NCBI GenBank assembly: GCA_031216915.1
Contig: CM062296.1
Location: forward strand, 792,252,823-792,316,822
Source of the DNA: Pictodentalium vernedei
Lineage: Eukaryota; Mollusca; Scaphopoda; Dentaliida; Dentaliidae
DNA length: 64,000 bases
Reading direction: 5' to 3'
Shown here: piece after piece, positions 34,051 through 45,640 of the stretch
How positions within the stretch are numbered: position 1 is the first letter of the stretch
Layout: each line of letters begins with the position of its first letter
Program-made: the position numbers and the translations under genes
Notes under the pieces: generated by a model
What the model saw: the letters and a program-made list of their open reading frames with translations, nothing else
Told to the model about the DNA's origin: nothing
Database searches by the model: none

Positions 34051-36300
34051 TATGGTCGAAGACGGAGGTGACATCTACAAGAGAGGGGAGGGGTGTGATA
34101 GGATCAAAAATTAAAATACGCCGGATTTTTCTTTAAATTTCAGTAAGTTTCAGAGCTCAAAAAAGTAGGAGATGGCCGTTTTTTTTTTATTTTTGGATTT
34201 ATCGCCATTTTGACGTTTTTATGTCACTACTAATTATATGTATTTTTGAACATTCATCACTAAAACTCCTAATTTGGTGACACGTGTCGCTCCATGGTTG
34301 TTAAAGATTCAGCTTTGAAATTTCGCTCATCGAAATCCCGATATCTGGAGTTGTTCGTCCGTTTTTAATTTGTGCTATTTATAACTGTGACTTTATCAGA
34401 TTTTAACTATTTTAATGATTTTACCTCTTTGAAGTCTGGTGGTATCTTCCATGTCAGTTCAGTGGCAACAATTGGAAGAGTTCATATTCATTATTTGGGA
34501 GTAGACCAATTAATATTTTCAACGTGCAGCTTTGGGTGCACATGTACTTGCTACCCATCCTAAGTAATGAAATTATGACGTATCATGTCCCTGCGTCGGA
34601 AAAACGGCCTCTCACGTTCAAAGGGTTAATTTCCAGCTCATGTTTTAGCCCATCGTTTTGAAATTTTGGAAGTATAATCTCAAACAAAAACGCAGAACCA
34701 AAATATGTTGCCGTACTAGGAAATTCCCAGCCGTTATGGCTGAACTCGGAGGCGACATCTAGCGGGTCGTATGATCAAAAAATAAAACGAGGCGGATTTT
34801 TTTTTTTAAATTTTAGCCCGTCGCAGAGCTCTAAAAAATTGGGTGATGTTTTTTTTTACAATGACATAGCGTGGATTAGATCATACACCGAGAGAGTTTC
34901 CTTTGACACAAACCCCCAAGCGAAACACTGAATGTACGAACTTTCAAAACTGTATCTGTAACTACAATATAGCGGCGCGTGTCAACAAATTAGAGGTTTA
35001 TGTCTGAATGTCCAACACAGCATATAATTTCAAGTGACGTCACAACGTCCGAATGGCCATAAACCCAAAAAGTTAAAACAGATATCTCCTAATTTATTGA
35101 GCTTCACAACATACTCAAATTTCCACAAAATCTGACTCATTTTCATTTTTGACCCTATGTCTCCCATGATGTAACCTCCGAGTTCGCCCATAATGGTTGG
35201 AAATTTCCAAGTACGGTGTGCCAAAGTAGCAGTGACATCACCCCCCACCCCCCCCCGCCACCCCACCCACCGAACGTCTCCCACCACGCGCACCACACCG
35301 ACAGACACCGGCAGTATTTTTTTTTATTTTGTTTATTTATTGCGGGTTTTTTTTATGTTACTTCAAATTATAGGCCGTTTTGGACATTCATCAATAAAAC
35401 AACTAATTTGGTTACACGCGCAGCTCCATGGTTGTTACAGATACAGCTTTGAAACTTCCAACATCGCCTTTCGGTTATGAACTTATCTGAAGTTGTTCCA
35501 TCCAGTTTTAATATTTGACATTTAACTCCGCGACTGGAAGGAGTTGGATTTTAACTCTTTTGGAGCCGAATAATCTGAGAAACAGAATTCTTAGCGCCTA
35601 ATATTCATCAGGAATTTTACAAAAAGTATAGGTTGTTAGACTAAAGCGTTATTATTTCAGAAAATGTTCTAATGATCTCATTGACAGTTTTTCAAATGAT
35701 TTCCTGTATATATTTAAATGGCACCTTTATACTTTCAAGGGACGATATCGTTGTTCATGGACGTCCTAGGACATAAATGGTGCACGAAACATAGGAATAC
35801 GTATGTTTGTTCAACCCTTTACCCAACGAATCGGCCACCCCTCCCCCCGCGTGATATGCAACTTCAGCAGTTGAAAAAATATTATTTTTCAAAAAATTTC
35901 AACAAAACCATATCATGTGACCCCTCGTTGGAACGAGCTCGTCGAGCTCGTTCCAACGAGGCGTCACATGATATGATTTTGTTGAATTTTTTTGAAAAAT
36001 TTGAAAAAATGATATTTAAAATAATAACTTTTGATATCGTCTGCGTTGGGTAAAGGGTTAAAAGCACTTGGAAATGGACACACACAGTTGGATAAAATGA
36101 CTACTGGAGTACCTTTCCGCGGTCTGCCTTTTGTCGACTGTAGTCGCCTGTCGCGCCTAAAAAGTTAAGCTTTTCAAAGATTTTAATTTCCACCTTATTT
36201 TTAAACATATCTTTCCTAAATGTTTTAATAATAATTTCCAATAAAAAGCATATCCAAAAACGTCTTTCCGTACTAGAAGTTTGCCAACCGCTTAAATTTA
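34050..36300. repeat. Mosaic of a dispersed repeat, several partial copies
   Basis: Blocks such as CCAGCCGTTATGGCTGAACTC, GACGTTTTTATGTCACT, CATTCATCACTAAAACTCC, TTTGGTGACACG and GCTCCATGGTTGTTA recur at about 34020-34400, 34690-34860 and 35160-35530; related blocks lie at 24690-24860 and 28650-28700. A piggyBac-like MITE (35813-36060) is inserted near the end. No coding domain. Confidence 0.7.
35813..36060. mobile_element. piggyBac-like palindromic MITE (family B), subfamily 2, copy 2
   Basis: Left end CAACCCTTTACCCAACG, right end CGTTGGGTAAAGGGTTAA. The core is a long hairpin centred at 35942, with arms through GAACGAGCTCG, GACCCCTCG and CATATCATG. One arm carries a single change (GAGGCGTC). 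Over the interior it matches 17172-17420. Confidence 0.88.
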
Positions 36301-36584
36301 TGTTCTGTTATGGAGGCACGACAGCGTCCATCCAGAAATGCTATCGGATATCTTTTTTTCAGTTTCTCGGCTTGTTTTGAGTACCTGTGCCTGTAACGAT
36401 TGCAAGTGTGTCGGGAATATTATGACTGTATGATAAGACATATTACATTAAACTGATGTGAAAAGTGTTAACCAACCTGTAAAGCTTGTGGCTGGAAGTT
36501 AATGAAACCTTGGAAGTGATGTCCAGATAATATGGTGGGACTGGGAGAGTCTGACTTTGTAGAGTTGCAAAAGAAATAATGATG

Positions 36585-37775
36585 AAGACATATTCTGGTC
36601 TCACAATGATAACAAAGATACACATGAAGTTTCGTGAAGATCGGTTCATAAATACGGCTTTTAGTCCGAGGTACGTTGATGCATGGGCAGCCGGACAGGC
36701 AGACGGACAGATTTTCGGTACAAAATTTCCCACATTCGAACTTGACCTAGGTATTGATAAAAGTAATCCATATATGAAATTTCATTGAAATCGGTTTACA
36801 CTAAGGAAAGTTAGAGTTTGGAAACCATCAGCCAATCAAATTTAACCAACCTATGTAAATATGCGCTGAAAATGCCCATGTTCGAACTTGGACCCACAAT
36901 TGATGAAAGTGATCTACTTCCCAAATTTCATCAAAATCGACTGACTGTAAGGAAAGTTAGTCTGGAAACGAAAAACACAGAAGGTGTGCACTAACTGTGT
37001 ATTAGTAGTAGCACTGAATAAATCAAAGTTTCCCTAATTTGCGTAATTTTTGCACGAGAACAAAACCCCTATTATATATGATGTGTTGCATGTTACTAAA
37101 CATTCATACAAAAATTTATTCAAAACCGAAATTTTATATAGAAGTTCTGTACAAAAAACAAATGGCCGCCAGGCATAATTTTTGCAGAGAACAAAACCCG
37201 TATTATATGTGATGTATTGCATGTTACTAAACATTCATACAAAAATTTATTCAAATCCGAACTTTCATATAGAAGTTCTGTTCAGAAAACTGATTACACC
37301 CAATTTCGGAACAAACTGGCCGGTGGCGGCCATCTTGAATTTTGGACCAAACCCCAAATCACATATTCTGGTCTCACAATGATAACAAAGATACCCAAGA
37401 AGTTTCGTGACGATCGATTCATAAATACGGCTTTTAGTCCGAGGTGCGTTGATGCACAGGGCAGACGGACAGGCAGACGGACAGGTTTTCGGTCCAAAAT
37501 TTCCCACATTCGAACGTGACCTAGGTATTGATAAAAGTAATCCAAATATGAAATTTCATCGAAATCGATTGATTTTAAGGAAGGTTATTAGAGTCTGGAA
37601 ACCGTCAGCCAATCAAATTTCAGCAACCTAATTAAATATGCGCGGAAAATGCCCATATTCGAACTTAGATCCACAATTTATGAAAGTGATCTAGTACCCA
37701 AATTTCATCGAAATCCGGTCACTGTAAGGAAAGTTAGAGTCTGGAAACGAAAAACACGGAAGGACGGAAGGACAC
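36585..37775. repeat. Two direct copies of a 400-bp dispersed repeat
   Basis: TATTCTGGTCTCACAATGAT starts copies at about 36591 and 37365. Both continue through CGGCTTTTAGTCCGAGG, GACGGACAG and AAATTTCATC-type motifs to GGAAACGAAAAACAC. Between them a 140-bp segment (ATGTTACTAAACATTCATAC) is itself duplicated at about 37090 and 37220. The second copy ends in GGAAGGACGGAAGGACACCC, 130 bp before exon 2. Noncoding. Confidence 0.85.
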
Positions 37776-37905
37776 CCCGAATTGTTGAAAAAAACGGGAG
37801 ACAAAAATAAAAACCCACCAGCCCGCCCGCTCGACCACATGCTAAAAATTAAGGAACAGAATATCTACTTTGTAGGACCTAACTGTTTGTTTTTTTTATT
37901 AACAG

Positions 37906-38034
37906 GTTTAATTGGACACCATTGTCTTTTCTTTCATGATTGCACTGTGCCCAATGCTGAGTGCAGGAAAGATGGTTTCTGTGGATGTGTTGCGGGATAC
38001 AGCTTCCAGTCCGAAACACATACTTGTGAAACAG
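37906..38034 (+). CDS. Secreted coiled-coil/EGF-like/PAN-domain protein, exon 2 (EGF-like module)
   Basis: A 129-bp exon preceded by a T-rich tract and TTAACAG| and followed by |GTAATA. It is symmetric (phase 1 at both ends), the usual arrangement for EGF modules, and matches the phase of the exon 1 donor and exon 3 acceptor exactly. It encodes residues 175-218 with six cysteines at 181, 187, 194, 200, 202 and 215. The C-x-C pair followed by GYSF and a final Cys after 12 residues fits an EGF-like or EB-type module. No calcium-binding D-x-D/N signature is seen. Because the exon is symmetric, skipping it would keep the frame and give a stalk-PAN isoform. Confidence 0.8.
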
Positions 38035-38400
38035 GTAATAGTAAACGACGTTTTGATTTTTATTTTGTAGAAGTCATATTTGCCCAAGTTTCTGCCATAG
38101 CTTGTTTTGCATTCTTTATTCTGAGTGCGCATGCTTTCAAAACAGAACTAGACAAGAAAACAATGTGATTCCAGCCCCTTCCTGATAACGTAAAAGACAA
38201 AACTACAATTTGCATTGATAGAGCCTTCATCTTTAACGATCATTGTTGCACGCTACGCAGACGACCGCTATGATCCAGATCAAAAGTGAATTGGTGACCA
38301 CCGAAACATGAAAACGAGTCCGTAGACCTGTCAGAGAAAAGTTTATAAAAAAATGAAAGCATAATGAACAACAAAACATTGAAGACGATCAAAAATTATT

Positions 38401-38541
38401 TAACCCTTTACATAGTCGGAACTTGACGGTCAGCTCTACTCGGAAAGTCGCCGTTAAAATATTTTATTGTATGTTTCAACTTTTAACTCGAAAACATGGC
38501 ATATGAATCCTCTTTGGAACGAGCTCATCGACCTCGTTTCA
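38401..38541. mobile_element. piggyBac-like palindromic MITE (family B), truncated
   Basis: TTAACCCTTTACATAGTCGG to TTGGAACGAGCTCATCG; the right half is absent and a hAT terminus follows about 10 bp later. Confidence 0.6.
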
Positions 38542-38777
38542 CTGGGGTAAGGGCTGGGAGCAGTTGACGTTTCAATCGTTAACGTGTTAAATTATTTTAA
38601 CAACGTTAAAAAATTTAACCAAGTTAATAACGTTTACTTTGAAGATTATAATTGTATAATATGTAGCATTGCGTCGTTATCTTGTGTTACCGCACGTGCC
38701 GATGACATCGAATTTTGCGCCATTTGACGAAATTGAAGAACACGAAATAATTTAGGTAGTCCGTCAATTATAGACGA

Positions 38778-40405
38778 TGTCAGGGCAAAGCCAGCCTAAA
38801 TATAGGGGCAAGGGGCCTCATATTTAAAGATATTGTAAGTTCAAAATATAATCCGCATCAAGGCGAAAACCCTACTTGAATTTCACCTCTCTGCAAAGCT
38901 GGACATGGAAAAAACACATGTGGTGTATATCCAGCTTTAGCGCAGGGACCCAGGGGAGAAACGGTATGATAGATAAGGTCTAATCTCATTTAATTTATAC
39001 AGTAGTCGCGAGTCTTACGAGACGTAATCAGTTGGTGGCAAGATATCGTCACGGCCAATTGAGAAACGAGATTCTAAAACGATAGAAATGTCTATCGTAT
39101 CGTCACCTGATCATTAGGTAGCAATAATGGAAAGAACGAATCGGTTTTCTCGACAAGTGAAATCGCCGTTAAGTCACGTGCGAGATGACTTGTATTGATT
39201 CTGTCTCGATATATGTCATCTCCCACCGTTTTGACAGGTGGACAGATGAGCGTCGGTCCACCTGACGGTTTAGGGTAAAAAGTATATATACCTTGAAGAG
39301 CAAAGCATTAGACACACACTTGGGGTCACACACACACGTTGTTGAAGTCCAGGACAGACGGACTGTTTCCTGGCATAAGGGTACCTTCGATCACAGGACC
39401 CTGAAACGGCTGGAATCGCCAGAGAGGGAATTCCACGATTGATTTAGCTTAACGTTGATAGGCGGCTACGGGGCCGAATTCGTGAGAAGGAACACCCCAG
39501 GTGGAACGTTAAAGTTTAGATTGTCGAGTAGCAGGTATCAGCCTGCAATAGTCAGAAGTGTAGGTTAATTGTATTGTGCGTATTAACCCTTTGAAGCGTC
39601 AGACTGATTGCGTTCTGAGTAGTTTGTTTTGCTCTCGAAGCATCGTAATACCGACTTGAGATCGGTGTGAGTGATAATTTCGCCCTAGCACAAAAAGGCG
39701 CATTTGTGAATCGTGAATTCAACCAGGAACGGTGAATATTTCAATAGGACTTTCACGGAGGACTTTCAAAAGGCACATAAGGTATGAGTAGACAATATCT
39801 GACCCAAATCAGAAGTACGGTGGCTTTATAGATGACGAACATTGCTGGTCGGAACCCTCCGACAGCCAGAGGTACAGTTACGCGCAGACGTTGACATTTG
39901 AGCCTAAGCGGGTGAAGCTCTTATGGCGAGCTCACAGTAATAACATTTCAGATTTGTGAAGCTCTTATGGCGAGCTCACGGTAGTAACATTTCCAGTGTG
40001 TAGACTATAGTGCCAGTACAGGGCTATAGAATGACTATATGATTGTTGAGAATTGTTTAACCCTAGCAACCCATTCCTGTGAAAAGAATCGAATTGTTGA
40101 TTGTTGAAATATTGAAACGGATTTATTTTTCTGTGTAAATAAAAGAATCGTTGTTACTTTAAATCATTCTTTCCATTGTACAGCCTGAAGTGATTAGGAA
40201 TCACACCTAACGGAAATCGAACCTATTTCAGGCCAATTTGGCAGAGAAGGAATCACGGCGTCGGCCTAACTCAGCTCCCTGCGCCGAGTTCGCGACACTT
40301 GGATTCCGACCCTCCACGTTGGTCTAATTTTCCCGCAACCTCATCAGCGGGACTAAATAACCCCACGTCAGCCCAGGCCTTACGGGGCCTCAGGTGTCCC
40401 TGACA
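38778..40405 (+). repeat. 5' LTR
   Basis: Begins TGTCAGGGCAAAGCC and ends GGTGTCCCTGACA, so the ends carry a short inverted TGTCAGGG/CCCTGACA. A TATA box is at 39283-39290 (TATATATA) and a polyadenylation signal AATAAA at 40138-40143. If both are used, the R region would be unusually long (over 800 bp). A 43-bp duplication on GTGAAGCTCTTATGG lies at about 39914-39995. Confidence 0.93.
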
Positions 40406-40731
40406 TTGATTGGCGAGCGCTAACCAGGATATTTCTAAAAGGTAAAAAATGGCTATATGGAAATTTTGTTTTATTTTAACGGCGGTTCTGTTTAGGTTTT
40501 GACGCGTTCGGTCAGTTGATGCCGTTCAAGGGTTTAATATCGCAATACAGTTGTCCCCAAAAGGATACTTAATAGCCACTATAACTGCGGTAGGTTTCAG
40601 AATATTTGGGGCGTTTAATTACGTTAAATTACAGAGGTAAATTAGGATCAATTGCCATATTTTTTTTTCTGTCTTTCTTTTCCTTCTTCATTCTTTCTGA
40701 CGAGTGTTGAAGATGGAAAGAAAAAATCAAA
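40406..40731 (+). promoter_or_regulatory. 5' leader with presumed primer binding site
   Basis: Directly after the LTR, TTGATTGGCGAGCGCTAACC includes TGGCGAGCGCTAACC at 40411, in the position of a tRNA primer binding site. I could not assign the tRNA. Confidence 0.45.
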
Positions 40732-41872
40732 ATGGATGTTGTTACACCCCTCGCCCAACTGGTATCATTAGGCAAGGAAATGGGCCTTGAGGGAGCTGAA
40801 CTTCATAAGTTCGTTAAAGACGAACAGAAACGTGAGGCTAAGGAGATTGCCTTACGTAACGACGCAAAAGAGCGAGAGATCCAATTAGAACGAGAGCGTG
40901 AGAAAGACGCAAGAGAGGCAAAAGAGCGAGAGATCCAATTAGAACGAGAGCGTGAGAAAGACGCAAGAGAGGCAAAAGAGCGAGAGATTCAGTTAGAAAG
41001 GGAGAGAGAGAAAGATGCGAGAGAGGCGAAAGAGAGGGAAGCCCAATTAGCAAGGGAGGCAAGGGAGGCAGAACGAGAGCTCGAAGAACAGAGGCACGAG
41101 AGAGAATTAGAGCTCCTCAGAGCAAGGGCCGATGTGGAAAATGAAAGTCGGCGCTCAGGGGATGGGAGTGCAGGGGTAGCAATTCATGCCCCACGCACCC
41201 ACCTCGCTCATTTTAATGAAAACGCAGATGACTTGGACTCGTACTTGGGGGAGGTTCGAGCGTTTTGCCTCCAGTCAAATGTGGCCAGAAGACACATGGG
41301 CTATGTGCTTGAGCCCTTTGTTGTCAGGTAAAGCCCTCGAGGCTTATACCAGTATGCCTCCTGAACTTCTTAACGACTACAGTGAGCTGAAGAATGCCAT
41401 CCTTAGGAGATACCAGCTCACTGGAGAAGGATTCCGGACCAAGTTCCGAGAGATTAAGCAGGAGAAGGGAGAAACAGTACCTCAGTATTTTGCCCGAGCT
41501 AGGCGGTACTTTGACCGCTGGACTGATCTCGCAGAAGTGAATGAGTCATATGGAGCCCTGCGAGATCTATTTCTCCGGGAGCAGTTTTTAACTACATGCT
41601 TCAAGGAGTTTGGCCTGTTCATCAAGGAAAGGGGTGCGCCCACCTATGATGAGATGGCAACTGTGGCAAAACGCTACATCGAGGCCCACGGTGGGAGTGT
41701 AAACGCACCCAAATCGGCTAGGGGTGGGGCCAACGGGTTGGCAATGGCAATTGTAAGGCAACAACACCCCAATCCGCCTGCGTCGCATACCAGCCGGAAG
41801 TGGATCACTCCCAAGGACACCACTTGTTTTATCTGCAACAAGCGGGGTCATATTGCCAGGGACTGCTGGTAG
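40732..41872 (+). CDS. LTR-element Gag with SCAN-like region and zinc knuckle (one frameshift)
   Basis: ATG 40732 opens a frame with a helical N-terminus (TPLAQLVSLGKEMGLEGAEL). It is followed by a charged coiled coil containing three near-identical 54-bp repeats (18 residues around EREIQLEREREKDARE, 40868-41040). The expected Gag core continues in the +1 frame from about 41250: RFERFASSQMWPED, LSPLLSGKALEAY, YQLTGEGFRTKFR. It ends with a CCHC zinc knuckle, CFICNKRGHIARDC (about 41827-41868), and a UAG stop at 41870. The frame change falls in the run GGGGGAGG at 41247-41254, so a one-base indel (real or sequencing) is the simplest explanation. Related Gags package element RNA into particles. 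Confidence 0.85.
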
Positions 41873-43012
41873 AAGCAGGTTAGGACCACCGGGAACATTA
41901 GACCACCTCAGCAGGGGGTCGGGAACGCAGCACCAAGGGGTTGGAAGCAAGGTGACCGCGTAGATCCAGGGCCCAGTAGACAGACGGCAGCGTTCTGTCA
42001 AACTATCGGTCCAGAACAAAGTCCCCTCCGGGAATGTATACAAGAGGGAGAATTAAGGCTGGAAGGCGGGGAGGTTGTCCCGATAATAAGTGGCATGTGT
42101 GAGAGGCTCACCACTTCGCAGGGGAGGGTTAATATGCCAGTGTACCCAGGGTATGTGGGACAAAGGGAGATCCGTCTGCTCCGGGATTCTGGGTGCTCCT
42201 CTGCAGCGGTTAGAAAGCAACTGGTTGACGACAAGCAATTGTTGGGGCGCGACCATTTGTGTATTTTGATAGATGTGACCGTTAGAAGGTTCCCCATCGC
42301 GAGGATAACTGTGGATACCCCATTTTATTGTGGCGAAGTGGAAGCCATGTGCATTGAATCACTTGTGTATGACCTGGTCATAGGTAATATCCCAGGGGTG
42401 AGGGCAAGCCCTGATGAGTTATGGTCCAGGGATAGGGGGCCAAGTGAGGGCCCAACGAGTAAGGAAGGGAAGGTTCCCAGGGGGAACCAATCCGATGGTC
42501 CAGGGGATGGCCCCTACACGACGAAATGTCGGGAAGTTTCAGGAGGGACGACTCCTGTCCAATTAGGGAGAAGGGGCCGCAGGTGGTCCAGGCGAAACGC
42601 CAAACAGCAAGGGAACCCAATGGGATCATTGGGGAAAGACCCTCAAGCAAATTTATGTGGGGGAGTTGAGCGCCCCAAGAAGTCGGTGTCACCCGTGTGG
42701 AGAGGGGAGGCCAGACCCACGCAAATGGCTGGGCAAACTTCCCCAGAATTGAGAGGACACGGGTCAACACAAGTTGAGTATGTTAAAGTGGATGGGACCG
42801 CTAAGATGGGTGCCCAGGGGGCCGAGGAAAGGGTCCACAAATCAAGGGAGAAGCATCCTAGGTGGCGGAGACCACGCAGTGAGTGCCGGGAGCACGCAGC
42901 GCCCAAGGTGCGCAAGAAATCATCGCAATGGACCGGGGGGTCGACGGCACAAGGGCCAAGGGCCAAGGGCGGCCGGTGTCGTTCGAACGAAGGTAATCGC
43001 CGGGACGAGTGA
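41873..43012 (+). CDS. Aspartic protease-like region and low-complexity tail, same frame as Gag after a UAG
   Basis: The Gag frame stays open for 379 codons past the UAG at 41870. Residues around 42170-42410 look like a retroelement protease: LLRDSGCSSAAV has the D-S-G catalytic triad, and LVYDLVIGNIPGV resembles the hydrophobic-G block of this family. From about 42420 the sequence becomes G/R/P/K-rich with no recognisable domain. The expected reverse transcriptase does not follow. An ATG at 42095 is available, but expression as a Gag-protease readthrough product is equally possible. Confidence is good for the protease and low for the tail being functional. Confidence 0.72.
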   Translation, partial: KQVRTTGNIRPPQQGVGNAAPRGWKQGDRVDPGPSRQTAAFCQTIGPEQSPLRECIQEGELRLEGGEVVPIISGMCERLTTSQGRVNMPVYPGYVGQREIRLLRDSGCSSAAVRKQLVDDKQLLGRDHLCILIDVTVRRFPIARITVDTPFYCGEVEAMCIESLVYDLVIGNIPGVRASPDELWSRDRGPSEGPTSKEGKVPRGNQSDGPGDGPYTTKCREVSGGTTPVQLGRRGRRWSRRNAKQQGNPMGSLGKDPQANLCGGVERPKKSVSPVWRGEARPTQMAGQTSPELRGHGSTQVEYVKVDGTAKMGAQGAEERVHKSREKHPRWRRPRSECREHAAPKVRKKSSQWTGGSTAQGPRAKGGRCRSNEGNRRDE

Positions 43013-44011
43013 GCCTGGGGGATACAGCGCCAAGGGAAGCTCTTGGGAATGCGACAATGACAGGGTATGGGGACCCTGGTGGAATACCCGTAGGAATAAC
43101 GGTGCGAGAAGTAGGGGTGTGTCAAGGGTTACCAAAGGGGATACTGGGAACCGGGCCCCTACCAATGGTCGGTGGTTATAAAGAAGCAATAGTTGGGTGG
43201 TTGTGGGCCTGGTGTCTGGGACGGGGGCTCCAGTCGCAAATATTTTTGTGGGTGAGGTGATGAGTTTCGTAAACTCGGTGTTAAGGCCCGGAAGGAATTT
43301 TCTTATTTTAGTATTATTATTGCTCTGACTGCTGACTAGAGTTGTTTGTGAGTGCGAATGTGAGATACACTGCCCCGTTCGTCGCATGTGCGTGGACGGG
43401 GAGCCTGTGTGTCGAGTTTTTGTAAGTGTGGGATACACTAACCCCGTCTGTCGCAAAGGCGCGGTCGGGAAATCTGTGTGTTGAATGTGTGAGTGTGTGA
43501 GGCACAATTTTAATCCCCTGGTTGAGCTTTGCGAGGGTGAGGCTCAACATAATGCAGGGGTCGTTTGCCCCTTCACAAGACATAGGGGAATGGGAGGCGA
43601 AGTTACACTCCGTTGGAATTAACCCATCTGGCGCAAAGGCGCGGACGGTGTTACTCTTCGGAGTGAGTGCCAAGTGAACTGTTTGCAAAATGGGCGAATG
43701 TGTATAAAAATGTGTATGTTTAGGTGTAAATATATAGTATTAGAGAGAGAGAGTGCTGCAAATCTAAGGATAAGGCTACTCCCCATATCATATGTAAACC
43801 CGCAAGACGGGAGCATGTGGTAGCGAGTGTGTCGTGGGAATCGGTATGGCCGACGCATGAGCCCGGTCATGAACCCCACGACCACTAGGGCACAGTTTTG
43901 TAGTCTTGAACATGATGGGTAGATTGTAAAAAAGGTGTGAGAGGCGAGCGTGCGTGGCTTTGCCCCTTGTGTTTTAAGAGATACACGGGGTGTTTCTCTC
44001 GGGAAGGGAGT
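43013..44011. other. Noncoding 3' interior of the LTR element
   Basis: Contains loosely repeated blocks of about 70-90 bp around CGCAAAGGCGCGGWCGG and GTGNGATACACT (about 43340-43660) and ends in the polypurine tract GGGAAGGGAG. Minus-strand ORFs here and over the protease tail are antisense artefacts. Confidence 0.65.
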
Positions 44012-45640
44012 TGTCAGGGCAAAGCCAGCCTAAATATAGGGGCAAGGGGCCTCATATTTAAAGATATTGTAAGTTCAAAATATATTCCGTATCAAGGCGA
44101 AAACCCTACTTGAATTTCACCTCTCTGCAAAGCTGGACATGGAAAAAACACATGTGGTGTATATCCAGCTTTAGCGCAGGGACCCAGGGGGGAAACGGTA
44201 TGTTAGATAAGGTATAATCTCATTTAATTTATACAGTAGTCGCGAGTCTTACGAGACGTAATCAGTTGGTGGCAAGATATCGTCACGGCCAGTTGAGAAA
44301 CGAGATTCTAAAACGAGAGAAATGTCTATCGTATCGTCACCTGATCATTAGGTAGCAATAATGGTGAGAACGAATCGGTTTTCTCGACAAGTGAAATCAC
44401 CGTTAAGTCACGCGCGAGATGACTTGTATTGATTCTGTCTCGATATATGTCATCTCCCACCGTTTTGACAGGTGGACAGATGAGCGTCGGTCCACCTGAC
44501 AGTTTAGGGTAAAAAGTATATATACCTTGAAGAGCAGAGCATTAGACACACACTTGGGGTCACACACACACGTTGTTGAAGTCCAGGACAGGCGGACTGT
44601 TTCCTGGCATAAGGGTACCTTCGATCACAGGACCCTGAAACGGCTGGAATCGCCAGAGAGGGCATTCCACGATTGATTTAGCTTAACGTTGATAGGCGGC
44701 TACGGGGCCGAATTCGTGAGAAGGAACACCCCAGGTGGAACGTTAAAGTTTAGATTGTCGAGTAGCAGGTATCAGCCTGCAATAGACAGAAGTGTAGGTT
44801 AATTGTATTGTGCGTATTAACCCTTTGAAGCGTCAGACTGATTCCGTTCTGAGTAGTTTGTTTTGCTCTCGAAGCATCGTAATACCGACTGGAGATCGGT
44901 GTGAGTGACAATTTCGCCCTAGCACAAAAAGGGGCATTTGTGAATCGTGAATTCAACCAGGAACGGTGAATATTTCAATAGGACTTTCACGGAGGACTTT
45001 CAAAAGGCACATAAGGTATGAGTAGACAATATCTGACCCAAATCAGAAGTACGGTGGCTTTATAGATGACGAACATTGCTGGTCGGAACCCTCCGACAGC
45101 CAGAGGTACAGTTACGCGCAGACGTTGACATTTGAGCCCAAGCGGGTGAAGCTCTTATGGCGAGCTCACAGCAATAACATTTCAGATTTGTGAAGCTCTT
45201 ATGGCAAGCTCACGGTAGTAACATTTCCAGTGTGTAGACTATAGTGCCAGTACAGGGCTATAGAATGACTATATGATTGTTGAGAATTGTTTAACCCTAG
45301 CAACCCATTCCTGTGAAAAGAATCGAATTGTTGATTGTTGAAATATTGAAACGGATTTATTTTTATGTGTAAATAAAAGAATCGTTGTTACTTTAAATCA
45401 TTCCTTCCATTATACAGCCTGAAGTGATCAGGAATCACACCTAACGGAAATCGAACCTATTTCAGGCCAATTTGGCAGAGAAGGAATCACGGCGTCTGCC
45501 TAACTCAGCTCCCTGCGCCGAGTTCGCGACACTTGGATTCCGACCCTCCACGTTGGTCTAATTTTCCCGCAACCTCATCAGCGGGACTAAATAACCCCAC
45601 GTCAGCCCAGGCCTTACGGGGCCTCAAGGTGTCCCTGACA
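44012..45640 (+). repeat. 3' LTR
   Basis: Matches 38778-40405 over its full length with about two dozen differences by eye, for example AATCCGCATC versus ATTCCGTATC near the start. Confidence 0.93.

Larger units (their letters stand above)
38778..45640 (+). mobile_element. Nonautonomous LTR retrotransposon with Gag and protease only
   Basis: LTRs of 1628 and 1629 bp bracket a 3.6-kb interior. The element is flanked by a 5-bp duplication, GACGA (38773-38777 and 45641-45645). A purine tract GGGAAGGGAG (44001-44010) abuts the 3' LTR. The interior has a Gag gene and an aspartic protease-like region, but no reverse transcriptase, RNase H or integrase; the 1 kb before the 3' LTR is noncoding. The Gag resembles those of Gypsy-type (Gmr1-like) elements from which SCAN domains arose (family knowledge). 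The LTRs differ by about two dozen substitutions by eye, so insertion is not ancient. Movement would need enzymes from a relative. Confidence 0.92.

Noticed and set aside
36443-37631. ORFs with MTKIHMKFREDRFINTAFSPR-like peptide repeated twice
   Set aside because: They come from two copies of a noncoding dispersed repeat (AAATTTCATC and GGACGGAC motifs), so they are not paralogous exons.
39587-39620. TTAACCCTTTGAAGCG inside the LTR as a piggyBac MITE end
   Set aside because: No matching opposite end within the LTR and both LTRs carry it, so it is part of the LTR.
42378-43885. Several long minus-strand ORFs across the LTR element interior
   Set aside because: They are antisense to the GC-rich protease tail and 3' interior, and show no domain or independent signal.
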